Part shown: positions 7,409 to 15,776 of the stretch, piece by piece
Layout of the letters: the number at the start of each line of letters is the position of its first letter
How positions within the stretch are numbered: the stretch's first letter is position 1
Origin: JAEXNA01 sp050486105
Lineage (GTDB): Bacteria; Vulcanimicrobiota; Xenobia; Xenobiales; JADMJV01
Assembly: GCA_050486105.1 (NCBI GenBank)
Contig: JBJHCR010000045.1
Coordinates: 1-28,749, forward strand
Direction of reading: 5' to 3'
Length of the DNA stretch: 28,749 bases
Program-made: the position numbers and the translations under genes
The notes under the pieces: model-generated
Seen by the model: only the letters and a program-made list of their open reading frames with translations
What the model was told of the DNA's origin: nothing
The model's database searches: none

Positions 7409-8509
7409 TCACGCGCTTGTGACCAGCTCTTGCAACTTCTCGGGAGTTTCGGCCGTGATCACCAGAGTTTGGCTTTGGCCTAAAGGATCGGCGAGCTCGG
7501 GTAAGCGGTAGACTCCGGCGCGCTCTTGGGCTTCGAGCGGTGGGGGAGGCTGCTTGAAGGAGAGGGTTTGGCTGGGCTTGGGATGCCACCAGAGGTAGCT
7601 CCAGCCGGCGGGAACCCAGTTGGCAAGTTCCAGGGTCAGACGGCCGAAGGTAACGCGGGCGTTGATCTCCACCAGGGGGCGGACAATCTGCTCCTCGCTG
7701 AGCTGGCCGCACAGGGCGTCCAGGCTCACCGGACCCCGATACCCAAGACCAGACAGGCGCGCAACGACCTGCTCTCCCATCGTCTTCAGAGAGGGCTCTA
7801 GGGGCTCGGACGGATGCACCCGATTGCCCCGATAGACTCCCCCCGGGTCGGGTTCTAAGAGACACCAACCTAGCCATCGCGCCTTCCCGTCTGCCGAGAT
7901 CTCCCAGTGCAGAGAAAAGTCGGTTCTGTCTTCGACCCATGGCTCAAAAACCAGCTTCCAACCCTGGTTCAAGGTGCGGCGACTCCAACCTAGGTTGGAG
8001 TCCGAGAGCAGGCCGCGTTTGCCCACCACCCGCTCCCGACCGCTGACTCCGAAGGGGTGCTTGATCACCCAGTGGTGAGGGCAGGCTCGGACCGCTTCTC
8101 GGACCTCGTCCACAGAACCCAGCTTGCGGCTGTAGGGGAGGGCCACCCCGAGCTCGTGCTCGAGGTCATGGGAGTAGCCTTTGTCGTTCACCGTCCGCAC
8201 CAAGTCCGGGCAGGGAGAATCTTGGCCCAAGCCCAGGTCTTGGACCAATTTCTTGACCCTCAGGGTCACCCCCCAGGCTTGCAGTCGCTCCACTTCTCCC
8301 ACCTCCCTGGGTCCGACCTCATCGAGGAGTTCGATGTCTAGGGGACGGGCTTGGCGGCACCCCGGGAGCAATCTGAGTATGTGCTGCCAGCGCCGGCAAA
8401 GGGGAACAAGCTTCTTGGGTGTCCGAAAGCCTGAACCGTGGGCCAACTCATACTCGAAATCCAGGTTTGCCACGGTAGCCAGGTAGGTTGCCGAGATATC
8501 CTGGCTCAC
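7409..8509 (-). CDS. ATP-grasp domain protein paired with DUF455
   Basis: The 366-residue protein starts at GTG 8509, overlapping the stop of the DUF455 gene by 4 bp (GTGA), so the two are translationally coupled. The ATP-grasp signature is clear: the ATP-binding Lys and glycine-rich loop in WVIKHPFGVSGRERVVG (about residues 147-163), an acidic adenine-contact stretch KLVFEPWVEDR (185-195), and the metal-binding EINARVTFG (281-289, with the Glu, Asn and Arg used for Mg-ATP). Enzymes with this fold join a carboxylate, through an acyl-phosphate, to an amine or other nucleophile. The N-terminal ~110 residues are specific to this subfamily and not recognised. Substrate unknown; its obligate neighbour suggests it works with a di-iron oxidase on one molecule (inference). 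No signal peptide, so cytoplasmic. Confidence 0.8.
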   Translation of the reverse strand: MSQDISATYLATVANLDFEYELAHGSGFRTPKKLVPLCRRWQHILRLLPGCRQARPLDIELLDEVGPREVGEVERLQAWGVTLRVKKLVQDLGLGQDSPCPDLVRTVNDKGYSHDLEHELGVALPYSRKLGSVDEVREAVRACPHHWVIKHPFGVSGRERVVGKRGLLSDSNLGWSRRTLNQGWKLVFEPWVEDRTDFSLHWEISADGKARWLGWCLLEPDPGGVYRGNRVHPSEPLEPSLKTMGEQVVARLSGLGYRGPVSLDALCGQLSEEQIVRPLVEINARVTFGRLTLELANWVPAGWSYLWWHPKPSQTLSFKQPPPPLEAQERAGVYRLPELADPLGQSQTLVITAETPEKLQELVTSA

Positions 8510-9303
8510 AGTCCGCTGCTTTTGCGGAGAGCCTCCACAAAGCTTTCGTCGAGTCCGGCCTGAAGTCGAGCTTGGGCTTGAAACTCCGGACCCACCGCTC
8601 GCTCCGGAGGATTGAGAGGACTTCCGTGGGCCTTGAAGGCTTCAAAGGTCGAGGTGTCCGGGCCGGAGTAGGCCTTCAACCAGCGGCTCCCAAAGCGCAC
8701 ATGGCGTATTTCGTCTTCGAAGATGGTTTGCATGAGTTGAGCCGAGGCCAGATCGTCGACTTCTTGGAACAGACGCCCGAAGTACGGGGCGTGGTCTAGG
8801 TTAGACTGCTCGAAGGTCAGATGCATGGTGCAGACCCAGTTCAGGGGACTGGCAATATCCGGGCCGGCTCGCCAAAAGTGGTCGTTGAGGGGGAGGTCCC
8901 CGAAGGTGACACCCATGGCCGAGAGCCGCTCGGTGTAAAGTTGGAAGTGGCGCTGCTCATCGAGCAACACCTGAGCCAGACCTCGACGAAAGGACGAATC
9001 GGCCTCGGGAAAGGCCAACAGGGCCCAGGCCATCATCTCGAGAGCCATCAGCTCATGGTTGGCAAAGGTGTGCAGGCAACGGGCCCGCATGTCTTCCCGG
9101 TGCAGCGAACTGATTTTGGGGAATCCTTTGCGACGACTCTTGGGAGCGATCTGTAAATGGGTTGGTCGGGGAGGCTGGCGCCAACGCACCGGAGGACCAG
9201 GGTTGCGGTCGGTTAAGGACTTCAGGCCTCCCGGGGGAGCCAGCAACTTCTCCTCTAGGTTGTCGGCGGTAAAGATCCGCCCGGCCCACTCATTGAGTTC
9301 CAT
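8506..9303 (-). CDS. DUF455 ferritin-like (putative di-iron) protein
   Basis: The 265-residue protein matches the DUF455 family of ferritin-like four-helix proteins. The metal-ligand pattern is intact: Glu84 in ANHELMALE, Glu116 and His119 in LLDEQRHF, Glu165 in HLTFEQSN, and Glu198 with His201 in FEDEIRHVRFG. This E-ExxH-E-ExxH arrangement usually binds two irons and performs oxygen-dependent hydroxylation or desaturation; MiaE-type tRNA hydroxylase is a distant analogue. It starts at ATG 9303 without an obvious Shine-Dalgarno, 55 bp after the alpha/beta hydrolase gene, and overlaps the ATP-grasp gene by 4 bp. No signal peptide. The substrate is unknown. Confidence 0.85.
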   Translation of the reverse strand: MELNEWAGRIFTADNLEEKLLAPPGGLKSLTDRNPGPPVRWRQPPRPTHLQIAPKSRRKGFPKISSLHREDMRARCLHTFANHELMALEMMAWALLAFPEADSSFRRGLAQVLLDEQRHFQLYTERLSAMGVTFGDLPLNDHFWRAGPDIASPLNWVCTMHLTFEQSNLDHAPYFGRLFQEVDDLASAQLMQTIFEDEIRHVRFGSRWLKAYSGPDTSTFEAFKAHGSPLNPPERAVGPEFQAQARLQAGLDESFVEALRKSSGL

Positions 9304-9358
9304 AGGGGGAAGATTCCGATGAAGGACCTCGGTTCCTTTTGGGAGTTGAGGGGTCCGG

Positions 9359-10279
9359 TCAATTCGAATCGGGTGGGAGGTGCTCTAAGACCCAGTCGAG
9401 GGCCCTTAGGATCTCATCCTCCGGGGGAACGTGACCGCCCTCAAAAAATCTCGATTCCAGATTGTCTTTTTCGGCCTCCTGGAAGGCTTTCACCAGGAGG
9501 TCGAACGATTCTCGGGGGAGCCCCAGGTCTTGATTCCCCTGAAGACTGAGGATGGGGCAGTCCAGTTGCAAGAGAGGGAGGCTGACCTTGAGGGGCATGA
9601 TGTGGGCCAACCAGAAATGGGTGTTGCGCGCCAAGTCCCCGTCGGAGCCCCACTCCTTGTCAAAACGCGGATTGTCTTGAGCTTCGAGCATCTGAGCTCG
9701 CAGTTTCTCCAACTGTTGCTCCAGGTTTTCGGGAGGGTGATCCGAGGCTCTCCACTGGGCCTCGATTCCCAGCAGAACCTCATCGAAAAAGGTGAGCCCC
9801 CCGCCCCCGGACAGAAGGGCCACGGATTTGGTTTCCGGGATCAGTGGAGCGGCCATGGCAGCCACCATGGCTCCTTCGGAACCTCCCACCAGTCCTAACT
9901 GCCCGTCCCAAGACTCCTCTTGGCGACGCAGCTGGCCCAAAACGGCCAGCAGGTCCAGCACCCGCTGCTGGGGGGTGTTCAAGCGCAGGTATTCGTCCGG
10001 GCAGTCACCCACCTCCACCCGGGCGTGTAGACCGGGCTTCTCGACCCTGAGCACCCCCGCCCCTCGCTTCACGAGGTACTCGAGATAGGGCTGGTACTTA
10101 TCCGAAACCCTCAAGCATTCCGAACCTTGCAGGATCACCACCAGGGGATAGGACTCCTCTTGGGGCCGGTCCATGTAGTAGGTGATCACCGTGCCGTCAG
10201 CCCGCTGCAGGTGCAGAGTTTCGGCCACCAGGCTAGAGGTCGGGAGCAAAACAAGGAGGGAGAGGAGCAAAGTTTTCAT
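9359..10279 (-). CDS. exported alpha/beta hydrolase
   Basis: The 306-residue protein starts with a Sec signal peptide (MKTLLLSLLVLLPTSSLVAE), so it is periplasmic or secreted. The alpha/beta hydrolase fold is supported by YPLVVILQGSE (oxyanion region), the nucleophile elbow LVGGSEGAMVA (G-G-S-E-G), a late-strand Asp in LSLQGNQDLGLP, and a His in FFEGGHVPPE. The full Ser-Asp-His triad is therefore visible. It is likely an esterase or peptidase of the dienelactone hydrolase/prolyl-oligopeptidase type; the substrate is unknown. It is first in the minus-strand group that continues with DUF455 and ATP-grasp, though being exported it may work separately from these cytoplasmic enzymes. No Shine-Dalgarno is evident; the upstream 60 bp is AT-rich and probably holds the promoter. 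Confidence 0.8.
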   Translation of the reverse strand: MKTLLLSLLVLLPTSSLVAETLHLQRADGTVITYYMDRPQEESYPLVVILQGSECLRVSDKYQPYLEYLVKRGAGVLRVEKPGLHARVEVGDCPDEYLRLNTPQQRVLDLLAVLGQLRRQEESWDGQLGLVGGSEGAMVAAMAAPLIPETKSVALLSGGGGLTFFDEVLLGIEAQWRASDHPPENLEQQLEKLRAQMLEAQDNPRFDKEWGSDGDLARNTHFWLAHIMPLKVSLPLLQLDCPILSLQGNQDLGLPRESFDLLVKAFQEAEKDNLESRFFEGGHVPPEDEILRALDWVLEHLPPDSN

Positions 10280-10374
10280 CGGGCTTGGATTTGAGGAAAT
10301 GCTGAAGGGTCCTACCCGTTATAAGAGCGTTAAAATTTCAGATTTTATTCATCACCGATGCTTAGACTCTGGTT

Positions 10375-10611
10375 ATGCAAATCGCCAGCTCCTCGAGAGC
10401 CCCAACGTATCCTGCGCCTGCTCCCCGGGAGTCGAGCGAATCGGGGCATGATCTTTCGGGCTACCTTCCCACCATGTGGGGCCTGTTCAAGAAGCTTCCC
10501 TATGAGTATACCAATCTCAAAATGAGCCGAGATGGGCAATGGGACGAGTTTATCGCCACTGGTGAGGTCCTTGGAGGTCTCGAGTTTGGTGGAGTCTTTA
10601 CAAGGCTTTAG
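10375..10611 (+). CDS. small protein of unknown function
   Basis: A 78-residue frame with codon usage like the neighbouring genes and a protein-like second half (MWGLFKKLPYEYTNLKMSRD followed by GQWDEFIATGEVLGGLEFGG). The ATG lies exactly 7 nt after a TAGACT -10-like box (10363-10368), the same geometry as for the HTH-FlhA_C gene, and there is no Shine-Dalgarno; a leaderless message is possible. A 45-residue version from the internal ATG at 10474 is the alternative. An overlapping minus-strand frame (10345-10659) is less protein-like. No family is recognised. Confidence 0.35.
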   Translation: MQIASSSRAPTYPAPAPRESSESGHDLSGYLPTMWGLFKKLPYEYTNLKMSRDGQWDEFIATGEVLGGLEFGGVFTRL

Positions 10612-10683
10612 CATGAGGCATTCTCTTTTCCACCTCTCTACCACCCTGGACTGGTACATTCAGTTCAAGAAAAGAGTTGACCC

Positions 10684-12339
10684 ATGCTGATCACGAACCG
10701 AACGCCAACCCAGGCACCTAGACCCAAGAAGAGCGCACCTCAAGCTTCGACCACCTCTCTTCCCAAGGGACCCGCAAGTCCCGGTCCCATCCAACCGGCC
10801 CGGGATATTCCTCTGGTGCCGCTGGCTTCCACCGGGCTGGGAGCCATATCAGGAGCACTGTTGGGACGCTCGGCGGTGGCTACGGCTGTCGGGGCGGCGA
10901 TCGGTGCTGGAGTGGGAGTGGTGGGTCATAACCTGGCTCGCTGGATGACTCCCGAGGGGCCACGACTGATCGTGGGGCACACCGGCGCAGACGAGGCCCG
11001 GATTTGGGGGCGAGGGGACAAGAAGAGTCCGGTCATGTTCGTCGAGGTTAAGAATCAGCAGGGTCAGGTGGCCTTCGAAGGGAGACAGCGTCTCAAGTCT
11101 GATGACGGCTATACCGGTATCGTTGAGGCCACCGATCTCGAACCTGGACAGTCCTATAAGGTGAAAGTTTCCTACGGGAAGACCGAAGAGGCCAAGCCAG
11201 AGGACCGTCGACACTCCGAGGAGGGTGGATTTCGCACCACCGACCCGAATAGCGATGAGGTCAGTTTTTTCTTGGGCAGTTGCAATAATCATCGGTTCTG
11301 GCGCCGAAATGAGAGTTGGCAACGAATCGGGAACCTGGCTGAACAAAAGGATCCTGATTTTGTGCTTCAAACCGGAGACCAGATCTATGCCGATCAGCCG
11401 CTGCAGACCTACCAACTGGGCGGTTTTCGAGGCTCTTATCGTCGAGCCTGGTCCTCTCCAGAGGCCAAGTCCATCCTCAAGGATCGAGCGAACTATATGA
11501 TCCTCGACGACCACGAGATCGGCAACGACTTTGGTGAGGATGCTAAGTTAGGAAAATTCCGCCGCAGTTGGCTGTTAGCCCGGGGCTTGTTCGGCAATGA
11601 GGCCGCCCAGCGAAAGACCTTGGAGGTCAATGGCCTAAAAGCCTATATGGAGTACCAGCACAGCCACAACCCCCAGACTTTCGAAGCTGACAAGCTTTAT
11701 TACAGCTTCTCTCGTGGGGAGAACCAGTTTTTCGTGATGGACGCTCGCAGCGAGCGCGATCCCGACCAAGGCCAGATGATCTCACCCCTACAGATGGATC
11801 GGCTGAAAGGCTGGCTTACGGAGAATCCCGAGCAACCCAAATTTTTGGTCAGCAGTGTTCCCTTCTTGGCCGAGAAAACCGAGCAGTCCGAGGACGCCAT
11901 CTGGAGCAGCCAAGCCTTCCGTTCTCAGCGCAATGAGATCCTCGATTTTGTCGCCGAGCAGGGAATTAAGGGCGTTTGCATCCTAAGCGGTGATTCTCAC
12001 ACCAGCTTTCACATAGAAAGCGAACTCAGCCGGGCCGATGGGCAGAAGGTGGCCATCCACGAACTCAGCGCCAGCCCGATCAACGGCTTTTGGGTGCACG
12101 ACATCGACACTTGGCAGACCGAGCACCAGGAAACGACCGGTGGTGGGAATCAGTTCGGGTTGAAGCTAGATAAACACAACTTCGTGGGCGCCTCCTCTCA
12201 TTTGTCTCGGGATGCCTCCTCGGTTATGTCGGTGCGCAGCAAAGCCGGCAAAGTGGAATTCGAGATCCATCGCACTCATCGCGACGAAGCCGAACCCGTG
12301 GGCAAGGGAAGCTTTGACCTGGGTTTGATAGCTCGCTGA
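10684..12339 (+). CDS. PhoD-like metallophosphatase with N-terminal glycine-rich membrane segment
   Basis: The 551-residue protein belongs to the PhoD alkaline phosphatase/phosphodiesterase family. An Ig-like N-domain (about 92-187) precedes the catalytic domain, which contains FFLGSCN with the Cys metal ligand (Cys200), LQTGDQIYAD (230-237), the LDDHEIGNDF motif (274-283), VMDARSERD (351-359) and LSGDSHTS (434-441). These are the Fe/Ca ligands and active-site residues of PhoD. Unlike classical PhoD it lacks a twin-arginine or Sec signal. It starts instead with ~40 disordered Pro/Ser/Thr/Lys-rich residues and then a glycine-zipper hydrophobic stretch (about 48-83), which may insert into a membrane. 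Its localisation is therefore unclear. It ends 4 bp before the convergent minus-strand gene. Expected activity is phosphomonoester or phosphodiester hydrolysis. Confidence 0.85.
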   Translation: MLITNRTPTQAPRPKKSAPQASTTSLPKGPASPGPIQPARDIPLVPLASTGLGAISGALLGRSAVATAVGAAIGAGVGVVGHNLARWMTPEGPRLIVGHTGADEARIWGRGDKKSPVMFVEVKNQQGQVAFEGRQRLKSDDGYTGIVEATDLEPGQSYKVKVSYGKTEEAKPEDRRHSEEGGFRTTDPNSDEVSFFLGSCNNHRFWRRNESWQRIGNLAEQKDPDFVLQTGDQIYADQPLQTYQLGGFRGSYRRAWSSPEAKSILKDRANYMILDDHEIGNDFGEDAKLGKFRRSWLLARGLFGNEAAQRKTLEVNGLKAYMEYQHSHNPQTFEADKLYYSFSRGENQFFVMDARSERDPDQGQMISPLQMDRLKGWLTENPEQPKFLVSSVPFLAEKTEQSEDAIWSSQAFRSQRNEILDFVAEQGIKGVCILSGDSHTSFHIESELSRADGQKVAIHELSASPINGFWVHDIDTWQTEHQETTGGGNQFGLKLDKHNFVGASSHLSRDASSVMSVRSKAGKVEFEIHRTHRDEAEPVGKGSFDLGLIAR

Positions 12340-12343
12340 GCTT

Positions 12344-12775
12344 TTAACCTTCAGCCAAGCTTCGAGCGGCACTGGCGAAAGTTTGGATGCTGTTCCCGCT
12401 TAGGTCCTGATGGTAGATATGCTTGCGTTTCTGGTCTATGGAGGTTAAGGCAAAGCCCTGGTCGGTTTTTTCCAGAAAGTAAATGCGAGCCTCGTTGGTT
12501 CCTGGACGGAAGCTTAAGACAGCGGCCTGGGACTCTCCTCGCCTCTGAGGAGTGGTCAGCTCGATCAAGACTCCCTGGGCTTTGCTCCAGTCGAGTGATC
12601 GAACTTTAGGAACTGCGTTCTGGAGGGCCAACTCTCGGCTGTCTTCGGCTCCCACCTGCCAGGCTCCCTGAAGTTTTTCTTCGAGCTTGTCGTCGGTGAT
12701 AGTTGAACCGGGATTCTCAAAAAAGAACTCGGGTAGGAAGTGCATGCTGAATATTTTGGGCAGTCGGCGGCTCAT
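12344..12775 (-). CDS. unknown protein downstream of the lethal-factor-like peptidase
   Basis: This encodes 143 residues from ATG 12775; a GTG two codons upstream (12781) is also possible. It lies 42 bp after the peptidase gene on the same strand, suggesting cotranscription. The protein has no signal peptide or membrane segment. It appears to be a small alpha/beta protein (strands such as AQGVLIELTT, AAVLSFRPG, EARIYFLEK, GFALTSIDQ). Given its position, it could be a chaperone, immunity or regulatory partner of the peptidase, but this is only positional inference. No family is recognised. Confidence 0.55.
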   Translation of the reverse strand: MSRRLPKIFSMHFLPEFFFENPGSTITDDKLEEKLQGAWQVGAEDSRELALQNAVPKVRSLDWSKAQGVLIELTTPQRRGESQAAVLSFRPGTNEARIYFLEKTDQGFALTSIDQKRKHIYHQDLSGNSIQTFASAARSLAEG

Positions 12776-12817
12776 GGGCACGGATTCCGTCGGGAATGGG
12801 AATGGGCCTGCTGCAAG

Positions 12818-13801
12818 CTATTTGGCGATGAGGTATTCGTTCATGGATTCCTGAACCAAGGCGTGGAGCTCGGGCGCCTCTTGGGCTAAAGCCTGGCGGG
12901 AGTCCGGGGTGTCCAAGTAGGCGGCTACAGCTTCGGCGTAGAGTTCTGCGGGTAGGTTGCTCGAGGCCACATAGTTTCCGTTTTCCGTCCAAGTTGTTTG
13001 AAGCTTCGAGCTGTCTTGCTCAGAGAAGATCACGGTCTTGGCGCCTTCGGTATCCTGGTAACCCAAGGTCGCTCCTTGAACGTTGTGCTGGGATTTTTCC
13101 GGCAGTCCGAAGCTTTGAACTTCAAACATTCCGCTCTTCTTTTGGCAAGCGGCCGACTTATTGTCTGAAGAAACGATGACATTTCCCCCGTGGGTGAGGA
13201 CCTGTCCTGAACCGTGGAAATCTGTCTTGAAAGCGAAGGCTTGAGGGGCTTCGGTGGGTTGAGCCTGGGCTTGGTTTAAAACTTTGGCTCCGAATTCAGC
13301 CAGGTTTCGAGCCTGGAAACCCTGATAGACCTGGGCCATCTTGGCGTCCTGATTGCTGTGAAATTGCATCTGCCGCCCACCGTTCATCCCGGCTTTGGAC
13401 AGCATGCGGCCGAGCATGCCTTTGGGAGGGGTGCTCCCCTTGAAGTCCAGAGCGTGGGCCATCTCGTGCAGCAGGACCCGGCCGCCTTTATCGCTGTGCA
13501 AGACTTCACTGTCGATGCGCACCGATTTTTCGTGCGGGTTGCACCCCCCGGCATCTTTGGTGCCGTCGGCATTGGTTTGGACATCTTGAGGTGAAACCGT
13601 CCACCCCTCGTTGACCAACTTTTCCAGGGCCGGTTTGGGGAGTTTGCCCAGGTGGCCGAGTAGGGCCTTCTGGTCTTTTTCCGAGACCCCGGGGCTGATG
13701 AGCCGACTGGCCAGGGGGCAAGAGGTTTGAGGAGATCCGTTCTGGGCCGCCGAGGTGATTGTGGGATTCAGTCCGTGGTTATGTCTTGGTAGGATCTGCA
13801 T
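12818..13801 (-). CDS. anthrax-lethal-factor-like (ATLF) zinc metallopeptidase
   Basis: The 327-residue protein starts at ATG 13801 behind GAGGTG. The zinc motif is in VLLHEMAHALDF (HEMAH, residues 112-116). Near the C-terminus, SSNLPAELYAEAVAAYLDTP followed by an APELHALV stretch matches the end of anthrax lethal factor, where NEAEFFAEAF supplies the third zinc ligand Glu; here that is Glu286. The pairing of both motifs defines the ATLF/Pro-Pro endopeptidase superfamily. The two motifs are ~170 residues apart, against about 45 in lethal factor, so a large insert (about 120-275) separates them. There is no Sec signal or membrane segment; the first 35 residues are Ser/Thr/Asn/Gln-rich and probably disordered. 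It may be an exported effector, using a non-Sec route, or a housekeeping endopeptidase. Cleavage specificity is unknown. Confidence 0.75.
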   Translation of the reverse strand: MQILPRHNHGLNPTITSAAQNGSPQTSCPLASRLISPGVSEKDQKALLGHLGKLPKPALEKLVNEGWTVSPQDVQTNADGTKDAGGCNPHEKSVRIDSEVLHSDKGGRVLLHEMAHALDFKGSTPPKGMLGRMLSKAGMNGGRQMQFHSNQDAKMAQVYQGFQARNLAEFGAKVLNQAQAQPTEAPQAFAFKTDFHGSGQVLTHGGNVIVSSDNKSAACQKKSGMFEVQSFGLPEKSQHNVQGATLGYQDTEGAKTVIFSEQDSSKLQTTWTENGNYVASSNLPAELYAEAVAAYLDTPDSRQALAQEAPELHALVQESMNEYLIAK

Positions 13802-14093
13802 TTCTTGACACCTCTCTTGTGGGAACGGGGACTTTCTGGGCCCAGATTATCAGGGTGGTTCTGAGCTGCTTATGGATTTTTTGCGACAAATATGAAATTC
13901 TTGTTAACTTTGGAACAGCTGTGCTTCCCCCTTTTCAGGGGTAGTCCAGAACTTCTGCCGCAACGGAAACTCTATCTTCTTTGGACTGGGCCGCTGAGTC
14001 CCCGTTCTCAAGTTGGGCTTTCGGGGGTCGACTCAACCCTTTTCACGAAGCGTCATCTAGAAAACTAGGCCACAGGAATGAGGAACTCTTGCC

Positions 14094-15758
14094 ATGGGAA
14101 AACACAAAGCTGATGTGGTGGTGATCGGGGCCGGCTTGGCGGGTTTGGTGACAGCCACCGAGTTGACCCGAGCCGGCCGTCGAGTGATCCTAGTGGATCA
14201 GGAACCCGAGCAGAATTTGGGAGGGCAGGCTTTTTGGTCTTTGGGGGGGTTGTTTCTGGTGGACACGCCCGAGCAGCGACGCCTGGGCATTCGCGACTGT
14301 TTGGAGTTGGCCCGAACCGATTGGTTTGGCACCGCAGGCTTCGACCGACCCGAGGATGCCTGGCCCAGGCGTTGGGCTGAAAGCTATCTAGAGTTTGCCG
14401 CTGGGGAGATGCGAGACTGGATTTATCAGGCTGGGATGCGCTTTTTCCCCATCGTGGGATGGGCCGAGCGGGGAGGAGTTGCGGCTACGGGTCAGGGCAA
14501 CTCTGTGCCCCGTTTTCATTTAGTCTGGGGAACTGGCCCCGGGGTGCTTGAACCCTTCGAGCGCAGAGCCCGAGAAGCTGAGGCGGACCGCCTATTGACC
14601 TTCTTGTTTCGGCATCGGGTGGATGCCTTAACCAAGACCGGGGCAGCCTTCACTGGTTTAGCAGGCTCGATTCTGGCCGATGATTCCTCCCCAAGGGGTC
14701 AGGCTACGAATCGTCAGGTGATCGGCGACTTCGAGATTGAAGCCCAGGCCGTGGTGGTGGCCTCAGGGGGGATCGGAGGCAACCATGAACTGGTTCGAAA
14801 ATGCTGGCCCACCGATCGCTTGGGATTGCCACCGAAGACCATGCTGACGGGTGTTCCGGCTCACGTGGATGGACGCATGGTCGAGATCACCGAACAGGCG
14901 GGAGGACGACTGATCAACCGCGACCGGATGTGGCATTACGTGGAAGGGATAGAAAATTGGAATTCCATTTGGCCCGGGCACGGGATCAGAATCCTGCCAG
15001 GACCTTCGTCTTTGTGGTTGGATGCCACTGGAGAACGGCTGCCTCCTCACCTATACCCCGGAGCCGATACTCTGGGGCAACTCGAATACCTGAGAACCAC
15101 CGGTCACGATTATTCCTGGTTTGTTCTCAACCAGAGCATCATCCGCAAAGAGTTTGCTCTATCGGGGTCAGAGCAGAACCCCGACCTGACCAATAAGGAT
15201 TGGAAGAGCACTTTAAAGCGGGCTTTTGGAAAGCGGGCTCCCGAGCCGGTGGAGGCATTCAAGGAACGCGGGGTGGATTTCGTGGTCCGCTCGGACTTGG
15301 ATGCGTTGGTCCAAGGGATGAACGAGTTGGTTGGAAAGGACCTCTTGGATTCCGCCAAAATCAAGAGTCTGCTGAAATCTCGAGACCAACAGTTCGAGAA
15401 TAAGTTTGGCAAAGACCATCAAACCTTAGCTGTGCACAACGCCCGACGCTATTTAGGCGATCGACTGTTTCGTACTGCTCCGCCTCATGGGGTGCTCGAT
15501 CCGAAGCATGGTCCTCTGATTGCGGTGCGCTTGCACGTGCTGACGCGAAAGACCCTCGGTGGCTTCGAAACCGATCTCGAAGGCCGAGTGTACGGTCACG
15601 GTGGCGAGGTGCTCGAGGGACTTTACGCCGTGGGTGAGGCCGCAGGGTTTGGAGGGGGAGGTTATCACGGCTACAGGGCCCTGGAAGGAACCTTCTTAGG
15701 TGGCTGTCTGTTCACTGGTCGGCAGACAGGTCGAGCCTTGTCTAAGAGCCTGCTCTAG
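14094..15758 (+). CDS. FAD-binding dehydrogenase (COG3573/KstD-like)
   Basis: The 554-residue protein starts at ATG 14094 after GAGGA. Residues 7-37 form a dinucleotide-binding fold (VVVIGAGLAGLVTATEL, with Asp35 at the end of strand two). LGGQAFWSLGGLFLVDTPEQ, AVVVASGGIGGNHELVRK, and the C-terminal GLYAVGEAAGFGGGGYHGYR followed by ALEGTFLGGCLFTGR are characteristic of flavoproteins related to fumarate reductase, 3-ketosteroid dehydrogenase and the COG3573 predicted oxidoreductases. Length agrees with that group (~550). It should catalyse an FAD-dependent oxidation or reduction of a C-C bond; the substrate is unknown. No signal peptide. It is a single gene, convergent with the Tyr/Asp-rich protein gene and 18 bp from its end. 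Confidence 0.85.
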   Translation: MGKHKADVVVIGAGLAGLVTATELTRAGRRVILVDQEPEQNLGGQAFWSLGGLFLVDTPEQRRLGIRDCLELARTDWFGTAGFDRPEDAWPRRWAESYLEFAAGEMRDWIYQAGMRFFPIVGWAERGGVAATGQGNSVPRFHLVWGTGPGVLEPFERRAREAEADRLLTFLFRHRVDALTKTGAAFTGLAGSILADDSSPRGQATNRQVIGDFEIEAQAVVVASGGIGGNHELVRKCWPTDRLGLPPKTMLTGVPAHVDGRMVEITEQAGGRLINRDRMWHYVEGIENWNSIWPGHGIRILPGPSSLWLDATGERLPPHLYPGADTLGQLEYLRTTGHDYSWFVLNQSIIRKEFALSGSEQNPDLTNKDWKSTLKRAFGKRAPEPVEAFKERGVDFVVRSDLDALVQGMNELVGKDLLDSAKIKSLLKSRDQQFENKFGKDHQTLAVHNARRYLGDRLFRTAPPHGVLDPKHGPLIAVRLHVLTRKTLGGFETDLEGRVYGHGGEVLEGLYAVGEAAGFGGGGYHGYRALEGTFLGGCLFTGRQTGRALSKSLL

Positions 15759-15776
15759 CCCAGTAGGGGGGGTACG

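Noticed and set aside
7314..7940. Minus-strand frame of 208 codons across the ATP-grasp and codB boundary
   Set aside because: Arg/Ser/Pro-rich shadow; the ATP-grasp frame has the catalytic motifs.
10345..10659. Minus-strand frame of 104 codons in the gap before the PhoD-like gene
   Set aside because: Many Cys, Lys and Arg without pattern and no ribosome-binding site; the overlapping plus-strand frame at 10375 is more protein-like.
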